Shown: piece after piece, positions 15,521 to 23,471 of the stretch
How the letters are laid out: each line of letters begins with the position of its first letter
How positions within the stretch are numbered: the first letter of the stretch is position 1
Assembly: GCF_014203545.1 (NCBI RefSeq)
Contig: NZ_JACHJG010000005.1
Span: 321,726 to 385,725, forward strand
From: Streptomyces netropsis
GTDB lineage: Bacteria > Actinomycetota > Actinomycetes > Streptomycetales > Streptomycetaceae
Length of the DNA stretch: 64,000 nt
Direction of reading: 5' to 3'
Notes under the pieces: model-generated
What the model was told of the DNA's origin: nothing
The model's input: only the letters and a program-made list of their open reading frames with translations
Database searches by the model: none
Made by a program: the position numbers and the translations under genes

Positions 15521-16366
15521 TCATCCGAGAGCGTCGATGGCCGCGGTGATCAGCGACCGTGCCGGAGCGCCGTACAGGGCGATGGCAGAGAGTTCGTTGA
15601 ACGACGCCGCGTAGTCGCGGATCTCTCGTGGCTGGGTGATGGTCAGGTGTGCCGAGACCAACTCGACGTTCACTTGGGCGTCGTCATACATGGTGAACGA
15701 CTCGACAGGCCACCCTGAGCCGCGCGGAGCACCCATGGGAATGACTCCCACGCTCACGGAGGGCAAAGAAGCCACGGAGATCAGATGCCCTAGCTGCCCA
15801 GCCATGACGCCTGCACCCCCGATCATGGTGTGCAACACCCATTCCTCCACGAGGACAGCGAAGCGGTGGTCGCCCGACCGCAGAATGTGCTGCCGCTCCA
15901 TGCGGACAGCTACCGCCTCCGCGACATCATCCGGGGTTTGCCGAAGGCTCACGATCGTGTTCAGTACAGCCGTGGTGTACGCGGCGGTTTGTAATAGGCC
16001 AGGAATCACCCATGACTGATACATGCGGAAGCGGTGGGTTCGCTCGAAGAGCGGCAATGCGGCTTCTTGGACGGCTTTCAGCCCAGCTCGCTCCGTGCGC
16101 CGCCATTCCACGTACATGCCATCGATATTGCGAGCGGTCGCGATCAAGTCGGCGGCCTGCTCCTGCACGCCACAGTGCATTGCCCAGGACCTGATGTCCG
16201 CATCCGAAGGAAGGGTGCGGCCATGCTCGACTCGGGAGCATTTCGACTCGTGCCACCCCGCGAGCGCAGCCAGCGCCCGCGCAGTCAAACCGGAATCTTT
16301 TCGGATCTCGCGCAGACGCTGGCCGAGTGCATGCCGGGCTTGCTGAACGCTGGACGACGAGGGCAT
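15521..16366 (-). CDS. XRE-type regulator with DUF5753 (Scr1 family antitoxin-like)
   Basis: A 281-residue regulator. The helix-turn-helix (about residues 10-70) includes LGQRLREIRKDSGLTARALA and CSRVEHGRTLPSDADI; the C-terminal DUF5753 domain follows, with SWVIPGLLQTAAYT, the VEEWVLHT segment and SVGVIPMG. Proteins of this type usually pair with a small DUF397 protein (Scr1/Scr2, WhiJ-type systems), but here the neighbour is a DUF6879 gene, 7 nt upstream. Start choice: ATG at 16366, which gives the standard N terminus MPSSSSVQQARHALG. It probably binds its own promoter region, although no operator was identified. Confidence 0.92.
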   Translation of the reverse strand: MPSSSSVQQARHALGQRLREIRKDSGLTARALAALAGWHESKCSRVEHGRTLPSDADIRSWAMHCGVQEQAADLIATARNIDGMYVEWRRTERAGLKAVQEAALPLFERTHRFRMYQSWVIPGLLQTAAYTTAVLNTIVSLRQTPDDVAEAVAVRMERQHILRSGDHRFAVLVEEWVLHTMIGGAGVMAGQLGHLISVASLPSVSVGVIPMGAPRGSGWPVESFTMYDDAQVNVELVSAHLTITQPREIRDYAASFNELSAIALYGAPARSLITAAIDALG

Positions 16367-16373
16367 GTGTCGA

Positions 16374-16889
16374 TCAGGCCGGCCGGTACTTCTCGTGCGG
16401 CGTCGCCCGTTCCCATACAGCTTCGAACGCTGATGTGCACAGCTTGACCAGTGCGGGTTCAGTGGCGACTTCCTCACCGGTGAACTGCCCGTCGCCGCCG
16501 AAGTGATGAACCATCACCAGGGTGTCGTCCAGCAGCCAGAAGTCATTGCCGGGCAACGCCAGGTCGGTAGTGCGATGGCGAGGAAGCCAACGAACCTGTT
16601 CGCCTGCCGCGACGTTGGAGAACGTGACGTCGTACTCGAACTGCACGTAGTCGGATACTGGTTCGCTGATGACACGTGCCCGGCGCACGTCCACCCCACG
16701 GGCCGTTGTCTGCTGGATGAGGCTCAGCCAAGGGCGCCACCACGAATTCCGGTCAGCTGGATCGTCCCGGTGCCCCTTCTGCCACGCTACGAACATCGGA
16801 TCGTCGCGCATGTAACCGTCGCGCGTCTCCAGGTGGACAGCAGAGCGCTCGCACCGGCGCAGGAGATCCTCAAGCGTCGGAGCTGCCAC
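16374..16889 (-). CDS. DUF6879 family protein
   Basis: A 171-residue soluble protein. Typical features are the N-terminal LLRRCERSAVHLETRDGY, the VRRARVISEPVSDYVQFEYDVT segment, and the ending GNDFWLLDDTLVMVHHFGGDGQFTG followed by a helix. DUF6879 genes commonly accompany XRE regulators in actinobacteria; the biochemical function is unknown. The start overlaps the 3' end of the upstream 74-aa gene by 20 nt, and the stop is 7 nt before the DUF5753 regulator, so the three form one translation unit. A TA-like or effector role is inference. Confidence 0.88.
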   Translation of the reverse strand: MAAPTLEDLLRRCERSAVHLETRDGYMRDDPMFVAWQKGHRDDPADRNSWWRPWLSLIQQTTARGVDVRRARVISEPVSDYVQFEYDVTFSNVAAGEQVRWLPRHRTTDLALPGNDFWLLDDTLVMVHHFGGDGQFTGEEVATEPALVKLCTSAFEAVWERATPHEKYRPA

Positions 16890-17094
16890 CGTTCACCTCC
16901 GGGAAGAACCGCATCATCCGCCGCGGAAACTCGATCACAGTCTCGTGGTCGGGGATGTCCATCTGGGTCAAACGCTCCACGTCAAGGACCCGCCATCCCT
17001 GAAGCACGTAGTTGTCTGTCTGGTCGTCGTAGTACACAGTGGGCGACTTACCGTCGGGGCTTTCGGGGTCCTTGCCCAGCCTGTGGAGAGTCAT
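16870..17094 (-). CDS. Small protein upstream of DUF6879 (74 aa)
   Basis: Encodes MTLHRLGKDPESPDGKSPTV and an acidic C-terminal half with VYYDDQTDNYVLQGWRVLD. Short proteins of this type regularly precede DUF6879 genes, but no function is known. It overlaps the DUF6879 start by 20 nt. The ATG at 17094 is preceded by GGAGGCAC on the minus strand, a fair ribosome binding site; the longer upstream frame lacks one. Upstream there are 140 bp up to the next gene, with no other feature recognised. Confidence 0.7.
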   Translation of the reverse strand: MTLHRLGKDPESPDGKSPTVYYDDQTDNYVLQGWRVLDVERLTQMDIPDHETVIEFPRRMMRFFPEVNGGSSDA

Positions 17095-17234
17095 GCTGTG
17101 CCTCCAATGCCTGGAGTGGGATTCGATATGATCGAGCTTGCGCCGGATTGGCTGGGGCGCGCCACTGACTTGCACAAACTTCTAAGCATGGTCCGTATGG
17201 AAGGCTGCAGGTCTTCGCGTCAGCACGGCCGTGA

Positions 17235-18002
17235 TCACGCCAGCGGTCGACACGGCGTGGGTGTGCCCCTGGACCACAGTTCCTCCGTGTGTTCCGCGAA
17301 GCGGGAGAACATTCCGGTGCGCCCTTGGTTGTGCAGGTGCAGCAGCGGGGAGTCGTGCCCGACCAGCCGGGCGAGGTGCGGCGTGACCAGGGCCTGGTCA
17401 TCGAAGCGGAACACCGACAGGGACACGTGATTGATCGCGTCCGACGGTGCCGAGAAGCGTGTTTCCAGTCCCTCGACCGGCCCGAGCTTCCCCAGGTGTT
17501 CCAGGGTGATCCTGATGCGCGTCGAGACCGTGAGGGCGACGTCCTCGATCTGCTCGCGCTGACGGGCGACCTCCCCCTCCGGGTCGCCCAGGAGGAAGCG
17601 GATCCGGCAGCCCTGTTCCGCCTTGCGGCGCAGGGTACCGACGAAGTCGGGCTGGTCCAGCCAGAGGAAGTAATTCGTGAACCCCGCGAAGAACAGTTCC
17701 TCGGCCGCGTTCTCGATCAGCTCGCCCCAGACCGTCGACGGGCAGGCGGACCGGTACGGGTAGCTGTGGACGATCTCCCTGTCCGTTCCGGTCTTGATGC
17801 GGTCCTTGACGGCCTTGGGCCACAACATCTCTTCGTCAACTCCCAACGCGACGCAGGCATCCTGGCGGTTTCTGGGATGGGGGATCAGCTCGGGATCGCT
17901 GATCCAGCGCTCGACCGTCTTGCCCGACACCCCCACCCGTACGGCTAGTTGCCGAGGAGAGAGGCCGACATCGGCCATAGCCGATCGTAGGGCAGTGTTC
18001 AA
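17235..18002 (-). CDS. XRE-type regulator with C-terminal DUF5919/PLD-like domain
   Basis: A 255-residue protein. The N-terminal helix-turn-helix (LSPRQLAVRVGVSGKTVERWI) is followed by a C-terminal domain with ELFFAGFTNYFLWLDQPDF and CRIRFLLGDPEGEVARQRE, which matches the phospholipase-D-like DUF5919 domain often fused to such HTHs. A complete catalytic HKD motif was not seen, so the domain is more likely a sensor than an enzyme. Start choice: TTG at 18002 with GGAGGGG 6 nt upstream gives the usual N-T-A-L-R-S-A-M sequence. Two direct AAACGTCC repeats lie just upstream. It is divergent from a pair of small genes. Confidence 0.85.
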   Translation of the reverse strand: MNTALRSAMADVGLSPRQLAVRVGVSGKTVERWISDPELIPHPRNRQDACVALGVDEEMLWPKAVKDRIKTGTDREIVHSYPYRSACPSTVWGELIENAAEELFFAGFTNYFLWLDQPDFVGTLRRKAEQGCRIRFLLGDPEGEVARQREQIEDVALTVSTRIRITLEHLGKLGPVEGLETRFSAPSDAINHVSLSVFRFDDQALVTPHLARLVGHDSPLLHLHNQGRTGMFSRFAEHTEELWSRGTPTPCRPLA

Positions 18003-18014
18003 GGGCTCCCCTCC

Positions 18015-18031
18015 GGACGTTTGGGACGTTT
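18015..18031. promoter_or_regulatory. Direct repeat, possible operator of the XRE/DUF5919 gene
   Basis: GGACGTTT occurs at 18015-18022 and again at 18024-18031, i.e. two identical octamers 9 bp apart (AAACGTCC on the minus strand), ending next to the ribosome binding site of the minus-strand regulator. Binding here would block its expression. Confidence 0.45.
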
Positions 18032-18175
18032 TCACGCTAGCGCCGTCACGGCCCAACTGTCCGTGGAATGGCGCTGATACGCCCCTGAGGGGCATCGATA
18101 GTGGGACGCCACGGACCGAGCTCCTGCCTTGAGCAGGGCCGACCGGCCCGGAGACCGCTGACAAGGAGCGTCGAT

Positions 18176-18592
18176 ATGCGAGACCTCATGGCCCGCTGGT
18201 TCGGATGGGTGAGAGCGCTGTCCGGGGCCGGTGAACCTCCTGGCCCCGCTCCCGCAGCCCCGCAGCCGGAGCCGAGCTCCCCGTACCACCTGTGGGTGAC
18301 CCCGCACGGTATCGACGTCCGGCCGCGCCGGAGCTACGAGGGGCAGGTGGCTCCGCCCGGGAAAACCTACGAGCCCGAGCCCGGTGACCTCGTGCACGAC
18401 ACTGTCAGGGACTGCGCAGGCATCGTCATGGGCCACGAAGGGCCCCGGTTCCAGCTCCGCCCGCTCGGCGGCGGCGTCGAGTGGGAGGTGGCTCCCGTGG
18501 ACATCCGGCCTCTGAGTCAGGTGGAGAGGCTCAGCGCGCGCGTGGCCGAGGCCAACAACCGCAGCACGTGGGGGGCGGTGCACCGGGTGTGA
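18176..18592 (+). CDS. Protein of unknown function with a GDLV-type domain (138 aa)
   Basis: A short N-terminal region with a Trp-rich segment (ARWFGWVRAL), a Pro-rich linker (about 25-45), then a domain GDLVHDTVRDCAGIVMGHEGP with FQLRPLGGGVEWEVAPVDI, a small beta-rich fold seen in many streptomycete accessory proteins but not functionally assigned. The ATG at 18176 has AAGGAG 9 nt upstream. It overlaps the next small gene by GTGA. The promoter region is shared with the divergent XRE/DUF5919 gene, suggesting co-regulation. Confidence 0.75.
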   Translation: MRDLMARWFGWVRALSGAGEPPGPAPAAPQPEPSSPYHLWVTPHGIDVRPRRSYEGQVAPPGKTYEPEPGDLVHDTVRDCAGIVMGHEGPRFQLRPLGGGVEWEVAPVDIRPLSQVERLSARVAEANNRSTWGAVHRV

Positions 18593-18762
18593 CCGAAGGG
18601 ATGGTGCGCCAGTGGGCGGCCTCCGGGGCCCGGCGTCATCCGTGTGCGGAGTGCCGGGACATCAAGCGCACATGGGTCCGCGCCCTGGACGCCGGTGATC
18701 GTCCGCAGGCCGAAGCGGTGATCGTGGCCATGGGCCTGCATCAGCGCGTCGCGCACGCGTGA
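18589..18762 (+). CDS. Small protein with Cys-x2-Cys motif (57 aa)
   Basis: GTG at 18589 overlaps the upstream stop codon (GTGA), so translation is probably coupled. The product has HPCAECRDIKR, a Cys-x2-Cys knuckle preceded by His, then a basic-to-neutral helix. Similar tiny proteins follow GDLV-type genes in other streptomycetes by my recollection, but no function is known. A frame open further upstream is not supported by a ribosome binding site. Confidence 0.65.
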   Translation: MTEGMVRQWAASGARRHPCAECRDIKRTWVRALDAGDRPQAEAVIVAMGLHQRVAHA

Positions 18763-18813
18763 GCGTCGTGCGGGCGGGGTCGGCTCAGCCCTGACGCCCG
18801 CCCGTCCCGGGCG

Positions 18814-19635
18814 TCAGGGCTTGGTCACCGGTGCCTGTAGTTCGGTCACCCAGGCGTCGCGGTCGTCCGGGCACTCCAGGTTGATCTCCCGCGCGTATCC
18901 GGCCGACCGGTAACCGTTTTCGTCGATCCAGACGGCCAGGGCCTGGGCCGTGGGCAGCATGGTGTCGATCGAGCCGCGGTGCACGATGGTCGCCGCCTGG
19001 TCGACGGGCGGCAGGTCGAGCACCCGGAAGGCGCCGTCCTGGAGCGGGGCCGCGACCTGGACGCCGGCGTGGACGCTGATCCTGCCTCCGCCCTCCGGGG
19101 AGTCCTCGTAGTAGGCGACACCGGGCCCCGTGGGCGTGACGCCGGCCGCGTCCAGGCGCCGGAACAGCTCGTCGTAGAGCGGCCCGATGACCGGGCTGAT
19201 GGCCTCGGGCTCGAAGCTCGCGGCGGTCGCGGTCAGCTCCGCCACCCGGATCGCCGGGATGCCCTTGATGACGACGTCGTTCGTGGGCATGTGCCCCTCG
19301 CTCTCGATCGACCGGAGCCTCGCCTCGACCTGGACCAGCCGCGCCGCCGCGGCGGCCATGGCGTCCTCCAGCTCGGCCCGTCGTAGTCGCAGCATGGCGC
19401 GCAGTTCCTCGGTGGTGACCCTCTCGTCCAGGATCTGCCGGACCTGCTGGAGGGTCAGGCCGAGGTCCTTCAGCGCGATGACGCGGTTCAGGCGGGCCAG
19501 CTGGGCAGCCGAGTAGTACCGGTAGCCGGTGGCGGGGTCGACGTGGGCCGGGGGCAGAAGTCCCGTGGCGTCGTAGTGACGCAGCATGCGGACCGATACG
19601 CGGCCGTGCCGGGCGAAGTCTCCGATGGTGAACAT
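18814..19635 (-). CDS. MerR family regulator with GyrI-like effector domain
   Basis: A 273-residue protein. Winged helix-turn-helix at residues 1-70 (MFTIGDFARHGRVSVRMLRHYDATGLLPP and GYRYYSAAQLARLNRVIALK), a coiled-coil linker with LRLRRAELEDAMAAAAARL, and a C-terminal GyrI/SOUL-like ligand-binding domain (about 130-270), the BmrR-type layout for drug-responsive activators. Start choice: ATG at 19635, where the HTH begins; the upstream extension has no role. No transporter gene is adjacent on this strand. The gene lies 79 bp downstream of a second MerR gene, on the same strand. Confidence 0.9.
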   Translation of the reverse strand: MFTIGDFARHGRVSVRMLRHYDATGLLPPAHVDPATGYRYYSAAQLARLNRVIALKDLGLTLQQVRQILDERVTTEELRAMLRLRRAELEDAMAAAAARLVQVEARLRSIESEGHMPTNDVVIKGIPAIRVAELTATAASFEPEAISPVIGPLYDELFRRLDAAGVTPTGPGVAYYEDSPEGGGRISVHAGVQVAAPLQDGAFRVLDLPPVDQAATIVHRGSIDTMLPTAQALAVWIDENGYRSAGYAREINLECPDDRDAWVTELQAPVTKP

Positions 19636-19714
19636 GATGTCTCCGAGTTCAGCCCCTGACACGGTGTGAGGGTCAATAAACCAGAGCGGCGTGGGAGGCG
19701 GCTCCCGGGAGGGC

Positions 19715-20509
19715 TCAGTCCGGCGGCGGCGGTGGGGCCGGGGCCGGCCAGGTCTCCAGTTCCGCCCGGACGCGGCGGTCCATCGCCATCGAGATCTCCG
19801 CGTCGACCACCGTCTTCACGATCGGGCGCAGCTGGTCCAGGGCCTCCGTGACGCGGGCGATCTCGGCGGGTGGGAGGGGGGCGCCCGAGGCCGCGTGGGC
19901 GAGGACGTCCGCCAGGACGTGGCGGCGGACCAGGGTGGTGAACGTGTCGGCCAGGGCGTCCGCGTGGGTGCGGACCTCTCGGCCCGCCGCGATGACGGCG
20001 GACAGCGGAACGCCGTTGCGGACGAGGGCCGTTGACGCGTCCAGGAGGCGACGGCTGGTGTGGACGAGGTCGTCGCCGTCCACGGCCAGGTAGCCGAGGT
20101 CCAGGGCGGCCGTCAGGTTCTCCTCGGTGTCCTCGCCCGGGAAGTGGCCGGCCAGGGCGTCGGAGGTGAGGCGGACCGGGGATTCCCGGGACCAGGGGGC
20201 GGCTATCGCGCCGCTGAGGCCGAGGAGGTCACCGACGTCGCGGCCGCATTCGAAGGCGCTGAGGAGTTCGGCGATGCCGCCGAGGGTGTGCCCCCGGTCC
20301 AGGAGGGCCGCGATGGTGCGCAGCCGGGCCAGGTGGTGGCCGTTGTACCAGGCGATGCGGCCCTCCCGGCGCGGCGGCGGGACGAGCTTGCGCTCCCGGT
20401 AGAAGCGGAGCGTGCGGACGGTGATGCCGGCCGCCTCGGCCAGCTCCGCCACGCGGAATTCGCGCTCCTCGCCGGGGGTGCCCGCACCACCGCTCTCGTC
20501 GTTCGCCAC
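19715..20509 (-). CDS. MerR family regulator
   Basis: A 264-residue protein. Residues 15-85 form the HTH (FRVAELAEAAGITVRTLRFY, then the KLVPPPRREGRIAWYNGHHL wing); the long C-terminal part is helical with LTAALDLGYLAVDGDDLV and a Pro-rich tail. This is a separate MerR class lacking the GyrI domain. It is divergent from the flavin monooxygenase-SDR operon, and an 18-bp inverted repeat lies in the shared gap, so it is the likely regulator of that operon. The effector is unknown. Confidence 0.88.
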   Translation of the reverse strand: MANDESGGAGTPGEEREFRVAELAEAAGITVRTLRFYRERKLVPPPRREGRIAWYNGHHLARLRTIAALLDRGHTLGGIAELLSAFECGRDVGDLLGLSGAIAAPWSRESPVRLTSDALAGHFPGEDTEENLTAALDLGYLAVDGDDLVHTSRRLLDASTALVRNGVPLSAVIAAGREVRTHADALADTFTTLVRRHVLADVLAHAASGAPLPPAEIARVTEALDQLRPIVKTVVDAEISMAMDRRVRAELETWPAPAPPPPPD

Positions 20510-20619
20510 CCTCGCAGCCTAGGCCCTGGGCATCCGGCCGCCGAGAGGTGCGACCGGCGGTAACTTCCTTGCCCCTGCCCCCTATCGCTCCTCGAACGTC
20601 TGCCCTACGCTCCCCACCA

Positions 20620-20637
20620 TGCCAGTGACTGCTGGCA
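20620..20637. promoter_or_regulatory. Inverted repeat in MerR / monooxygenase intergenic region
   Basis: TGCCAG-TGACTG-CTGGCA, 6-bp exact arms with a 6-bp spacer, starting 9 nt after a possible -10 (TACGCT, 20606-20611) and 27 bp before the monooxygenase start. Candidate operator for the divergent MerR protein. Confidence 0.45.
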
Positions 20638-20664
20638 CGGTCGAGTCGATCCGGAGGCGGCGGC

Positions 20665-22185
20665 ATGGTCGGCGGTAAGGGCGAGCACGTACGGGTGGCG
20701 GTGATCGGGGCCGGCTTCGGCGGGCTGGGGGCGGCCGTGCGGCTGCGCCGCGAGGGCGTCACCGACTTCGTGGTCCTGGAGCGGGCCGACGGCGTCGGCG
20801 GGACCTGGCGGGACAACACCTACCCGGGCTGCGCCTGCGATGTGCCCTCCCACCTCTACTCCTTCTCCTTCGCCCCCAACCCCGACTGGCCGCGCGCCTT
20901 CTCCGGCCAGTCCCACATACGCGCCTATCTGGAGCGGGTCGCCGACACCTTCGGCCTCCGGCCCCATCTGCGGTTCGGCGCCGAGGTGCGGTCCATGCGC
21001 TGGGACGCCGACGAGCTGCGCTGGGAGATCGACACCGCCGCAGGTCCCCTCACCGCCGACGTCGTCGTCTCCGCGACCGGCCCGTTGTCCGACCCGAAGA
21101 TCCCGGACGTCCCCGGCCTCGGCACCTTCCCCGGCAAGGTCTTCCACTCCTCGCGCTGGGACCACGGCTACGACCTGCGCGGCAAGCGCGTCGCGATGAT
21201 CGGCACCGGCGCCTCCGCCGCCCAGATCGTCCCGGCCGTCCAGCCCGACGTGGAGCGCCTCACCCTCTTCCAGCGCACACCCCCGTGGGTCCTGCCGCGC
21301 TTCGACCGCCGGATCACCGCCGCCGAGCGCTGGCTGCACACCCACGTCCCCGCCACCCGGGCGGCCCGGCGCGGACTGCTCTGGGGGGTGCGGGAGTTGC
21401 AGGTCGGCCTCTTCACCAAGCGACCGAACCAACTCGGCCTCGTCGAGAGCCTCGCCAAGGCCCATCTGCGCCGAGCGGTCAAGGACCCGGCGCTGCGGGC
21501 CCGGCTCACCCCCGACTACCGCATCGGCTGCAAGCGCGTCCTGCTCTCCAACGACTACTACCCGGCCCTCGCCCGGCCCAATGTGGACGTCGTGGCGTCC
21601 GGACTCGCCGAGGTGCGCGGCTCCACGCTCGTCGCCGCCGACGGCACGGAGACCGAGGCCGACGCCATCGTCTTCGGCACCGGCTTCCACGTCACCGACA
21701 TGCCGATCGCCGATCGGGTGACCGGCGCGGACGGCATCACGCTCGCCGAGTCGTGGAAGGACGGCATGAAGGCCCTGCGCGGCACCAGCGCCGCCGGGTT
21801 CCCGAATTTCCTCACCCTCATCGGGCCCAACACCGGCCTCGGGAACAGCTCGCTGATCCTCATCGTCGAGGCGCAGTTGAACTACCTGGCCGACTACCTG
21901 CGGCAGCTCGACACCCTCGGTGGAAGAGCCGCGCTCGACGCCCGCCCCTCGGCCGTCAACGCCTGGGCCCGGATGATCCGGACCCGCATGGAACGCACGG
22001 TCTGGAACTCCGGCGGCTGCGACAGCTGGTACCTGGACGAGCACGGCCACAACACCACCCTCTGGCCCGGCACCACCGCGGAGTTCCGCAAGGTCACCCG
22101 CCGGGTGGACCTCGCCGAGTACCGGCTCCTGCGGATGCCGCGCCGGGCGCCCGGCGCTCCCGTCGCGGCCGGGGCCGGCCGATGA
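20665..22185 (+). CDS. Flavin-containing monooxygenase (Baeyer-Villiger/FMO type)
   Basis: A 506-residue FAD- and NADPH-dependent oxygenase. Dinucleotide-binding motif GAGFGGLGAAVRL at residues 15-27, the GGTWRDNTYPGCACDVPSHLY signature that typifies type-I BVMO relatives, and the second Rossmann motif GTGASAAQ. Such enzymes oxidise ketones to esters or act on steroids and long-chain compounds; the substrate cannot be read from sequence. ATG at 20665 follows GGAGGCGGCGGC. The next gene, an SDR, overlaps by ATGA, so a two-step oxidation (alcohol to ketone to ester) is a reasonable inference. It lies divergent to a MerR regulator. Confidence 0.93.
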   Translation: MVGGKGEHVRVAVIGAGFGGLGAAVRLRREGVTDFVVLERADGVGGTWRDNTYPGCACDVPSHLYSFSFAPNPDWPRAFSGQSHIRAYLERVADTFGLRPHLRFGAEVRSMRWDADELRWEIDTAAGPLTADVVVSATGPLSDPKIPDVPGLGTFPGKVFHSSRWDHGYDLRGKRVAMIGTGASAAQIVPAVQPDVERLTLFQRTPPWVLPRFDRRITAAERWLHTHVPATRAARRGLLWGVRELQVGLFTKRPNQLGLVESLAKAHLRRAVKDPALRARLTPDYRIGCKRVLLSNDYYPALARPNVDVVASGLAEVRGSTLVAADGTETEADAIVFGTGFHVTDMPIADRVTGADGITLAESWKDGMKALRGTSAAGFPNFLTLIGPNTGLGNSSLILIVEAQLNYLADYLRQLDTLGGRAALDARPSAVNAWARMIRTRMERTVWNSGGCDSWYLDEHGHNTTLWPGTTAEFRKVTRRVDLAEYRLLRMPRRAPGAPVAAGAGR

Positions 22186-23075
22186 GCCGCCGGGGCGGTC
22201 TCGAGGGGCAGGTCGTCGTCGTCACCGGCGCGGCCCGCGGCGTCGGCGAGCTGCTCACCCGCAAGCTCTCCGCGCGCGGCGCGAAGCTGGCCCTCGTGGG
22301 CCTGGAACCGGACGAACTCCGGCGCGTCGCGGAATCGTTGTACGAGGACGCGGCGCACTGGCACGCCGACGTCACCGACCACGAGGCGATGGTCCGCGTC
22401 GCCCGCGAGGTCAAGTCCCGCTTCGGCAAGGTCGACATCGTCGTCGCCAACGCCGGTGTCGCCGCCGGCGGCCCCTTCGCCGACGCCGACTTCGAGGACT
22501 GGCGCCGGGTCGTCGAGGTCAATCTGATCGGCAGCGCCGTCACCGGCCGCGCCTTCCTGCCTGTACTGGCCGAGAGCCGGGGCTATCTGCTCCAGATCGC
22601 CTCGCTCGCCGCCCTCGCCCCGGCACCGATGATGAGCGCCTACTGCGCCTCGAAGTCGGGCGTCGAGGCGTACGCGCACTGCCTGCGCGCCGAGGTCGGC
22701 CACAAGGGCGTACGGGTCGGGGTCGGCTATCTGAGCTGGACCGACACCGACATGGTGCGCGGCGCCGACCAGCACGAGGTGATGCGGGAGCTGCGGCAGC
22801 GGCTGCCCTGGCCCGCGAACCGCACCTACCCGCTGGGCCCGGCCGTCGACCGGCTCGTCGCGGGCATCGAGCGGCGCTCGGCGCACGTGTACGCGCAAGG
22901 GTGGCTGCGCGGCATGCAGGCCGTACGCGGTTACCTGCCCGGCATCCTCGCGATCGGCGGACAGCGCGAGATGCGGCGCTTCGAGCCGCGGCTGACCGGG
23001 ATGCGCGGCGGGCTGGTGGGAGCCGGGGGCGCCGCCGACGAGAAGGCCCGCGCAGGGCAGTCAACAGGGCGATAA
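22182..23075 (+). CDS. Short-chain dehydrogenase/reductase
   Basis: A 297-residue classical SDR. Cofactor motif TGAARGVG (residues 17-24), NAGVAAGG, the catalytic Ser in IASLAALAP and Tyr-x3-Lys in YCASK. The C terminus is longer than in minimal SDRs and basic, possibly a membrane-associated tail. It overlaps the monooxygenase gene by 4 nt and is very probably cotranscribed. Likely oxidises the alcohol that the monooxygenase partner then uses, or the reverse; the substrate is unknown. Confidence 0.92.
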   Translation: MSRRGGLEGQVVVVTGAARGVGELLTRKLSARGAKLALVGLEPDELRRVAESLYEDAAHWHADVTDHEAMVRVAREVKSRFGKVDIVVANAGVAAGGPFADADFEDWRRVVEVNLIGSAVTGRAFLPVLAESRGYLLQIASLAALAPAPMMSAYCASKSGVEAYAHCLRAEVGHKGVRVGVGYLSWTDTDMVRGADQHEVMRELRQRLPWPANRTYPLGPAVDRLVAGIERRSAHVYAQGWLRGMQAVRGYLPGILAIGGQREMRRFEPRLTGMRGGLVGAGGAADEKARAGQSTGR

Positions 23076-23191
23076 CCCCGGGGTATAGCGCAGCGTAGTC
23101 GTACGATATGCGTGCCGTGATGGCCCGTGCCACGCTGATTCGGGGCCGCTCGACGGCTCCGAACACTCACCCTCACTAGGAGTGAACCAGC

Positions 23192-23380
23192 ATGGGCATC
23201 AAGGACGAGATGCAGGAGAAGGCCCAGAAGGCCAAGCAGAAGCTGCAGGCCAAGCAGGACGAGTCCTCCCAGCGCGGCCAGAGCGAGCAGGAGCGCCTGC
23301 GCCAGCGCGCGGACGAGCAGCGCCAGCAGGGCCAGCGGTCCTTCGACGACATCCAGGACGAGATGGACGACCGCCGGTAG
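23192..23380 (+). CDS. Small hydrophilic coiled-coil protein (62 aa)
   Basis: An entirely hydrophilic Gln-, Glu-, Arg- and Lys-rich sequence, MGIKDEMQEKAQKAKQKLQA and on to QRSFDDIQDEMDDRR, predicted to be one long helix. It resembles the short CsbD-like or stress-induced helical proteins but lacks a firm family signature. The ATG has AGGAG 10 nt upstream and the gene is followed by a strong terminator, so it is a stand-alone, probably well-expressed transcript. Confidence 0.8.
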   Translation: MGIKDEMQEKAQKAKQKLQAKQDESSQRGQSEQERLRQRADEQRQQGQRSFDDIQDEMDDRR

Positions 23381-23396
23381 GCAGCCACCGGTACCG

Positions 23397-23431
23397 GTAA
23401 GGGGCGCATCCCACGGGGGTGCGCCCCTTAC
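23397..23431. terminator. Bidirectional hairpin terminator
   Basis: Perfect 12-bp arms GTAAGGGGCGCA/TGCGCCCCTTAC with an 11-nt loop, followed by CCCATGCCCTTTT. It lies between the convergent 62-aa gene and the tricorn gene and can serve both. Confidence 0.88.
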
Positions 23432-23471
23432 CCATGCCCTTTTCGGTGCGCGGCTTGAATCGGCGAGGCGA

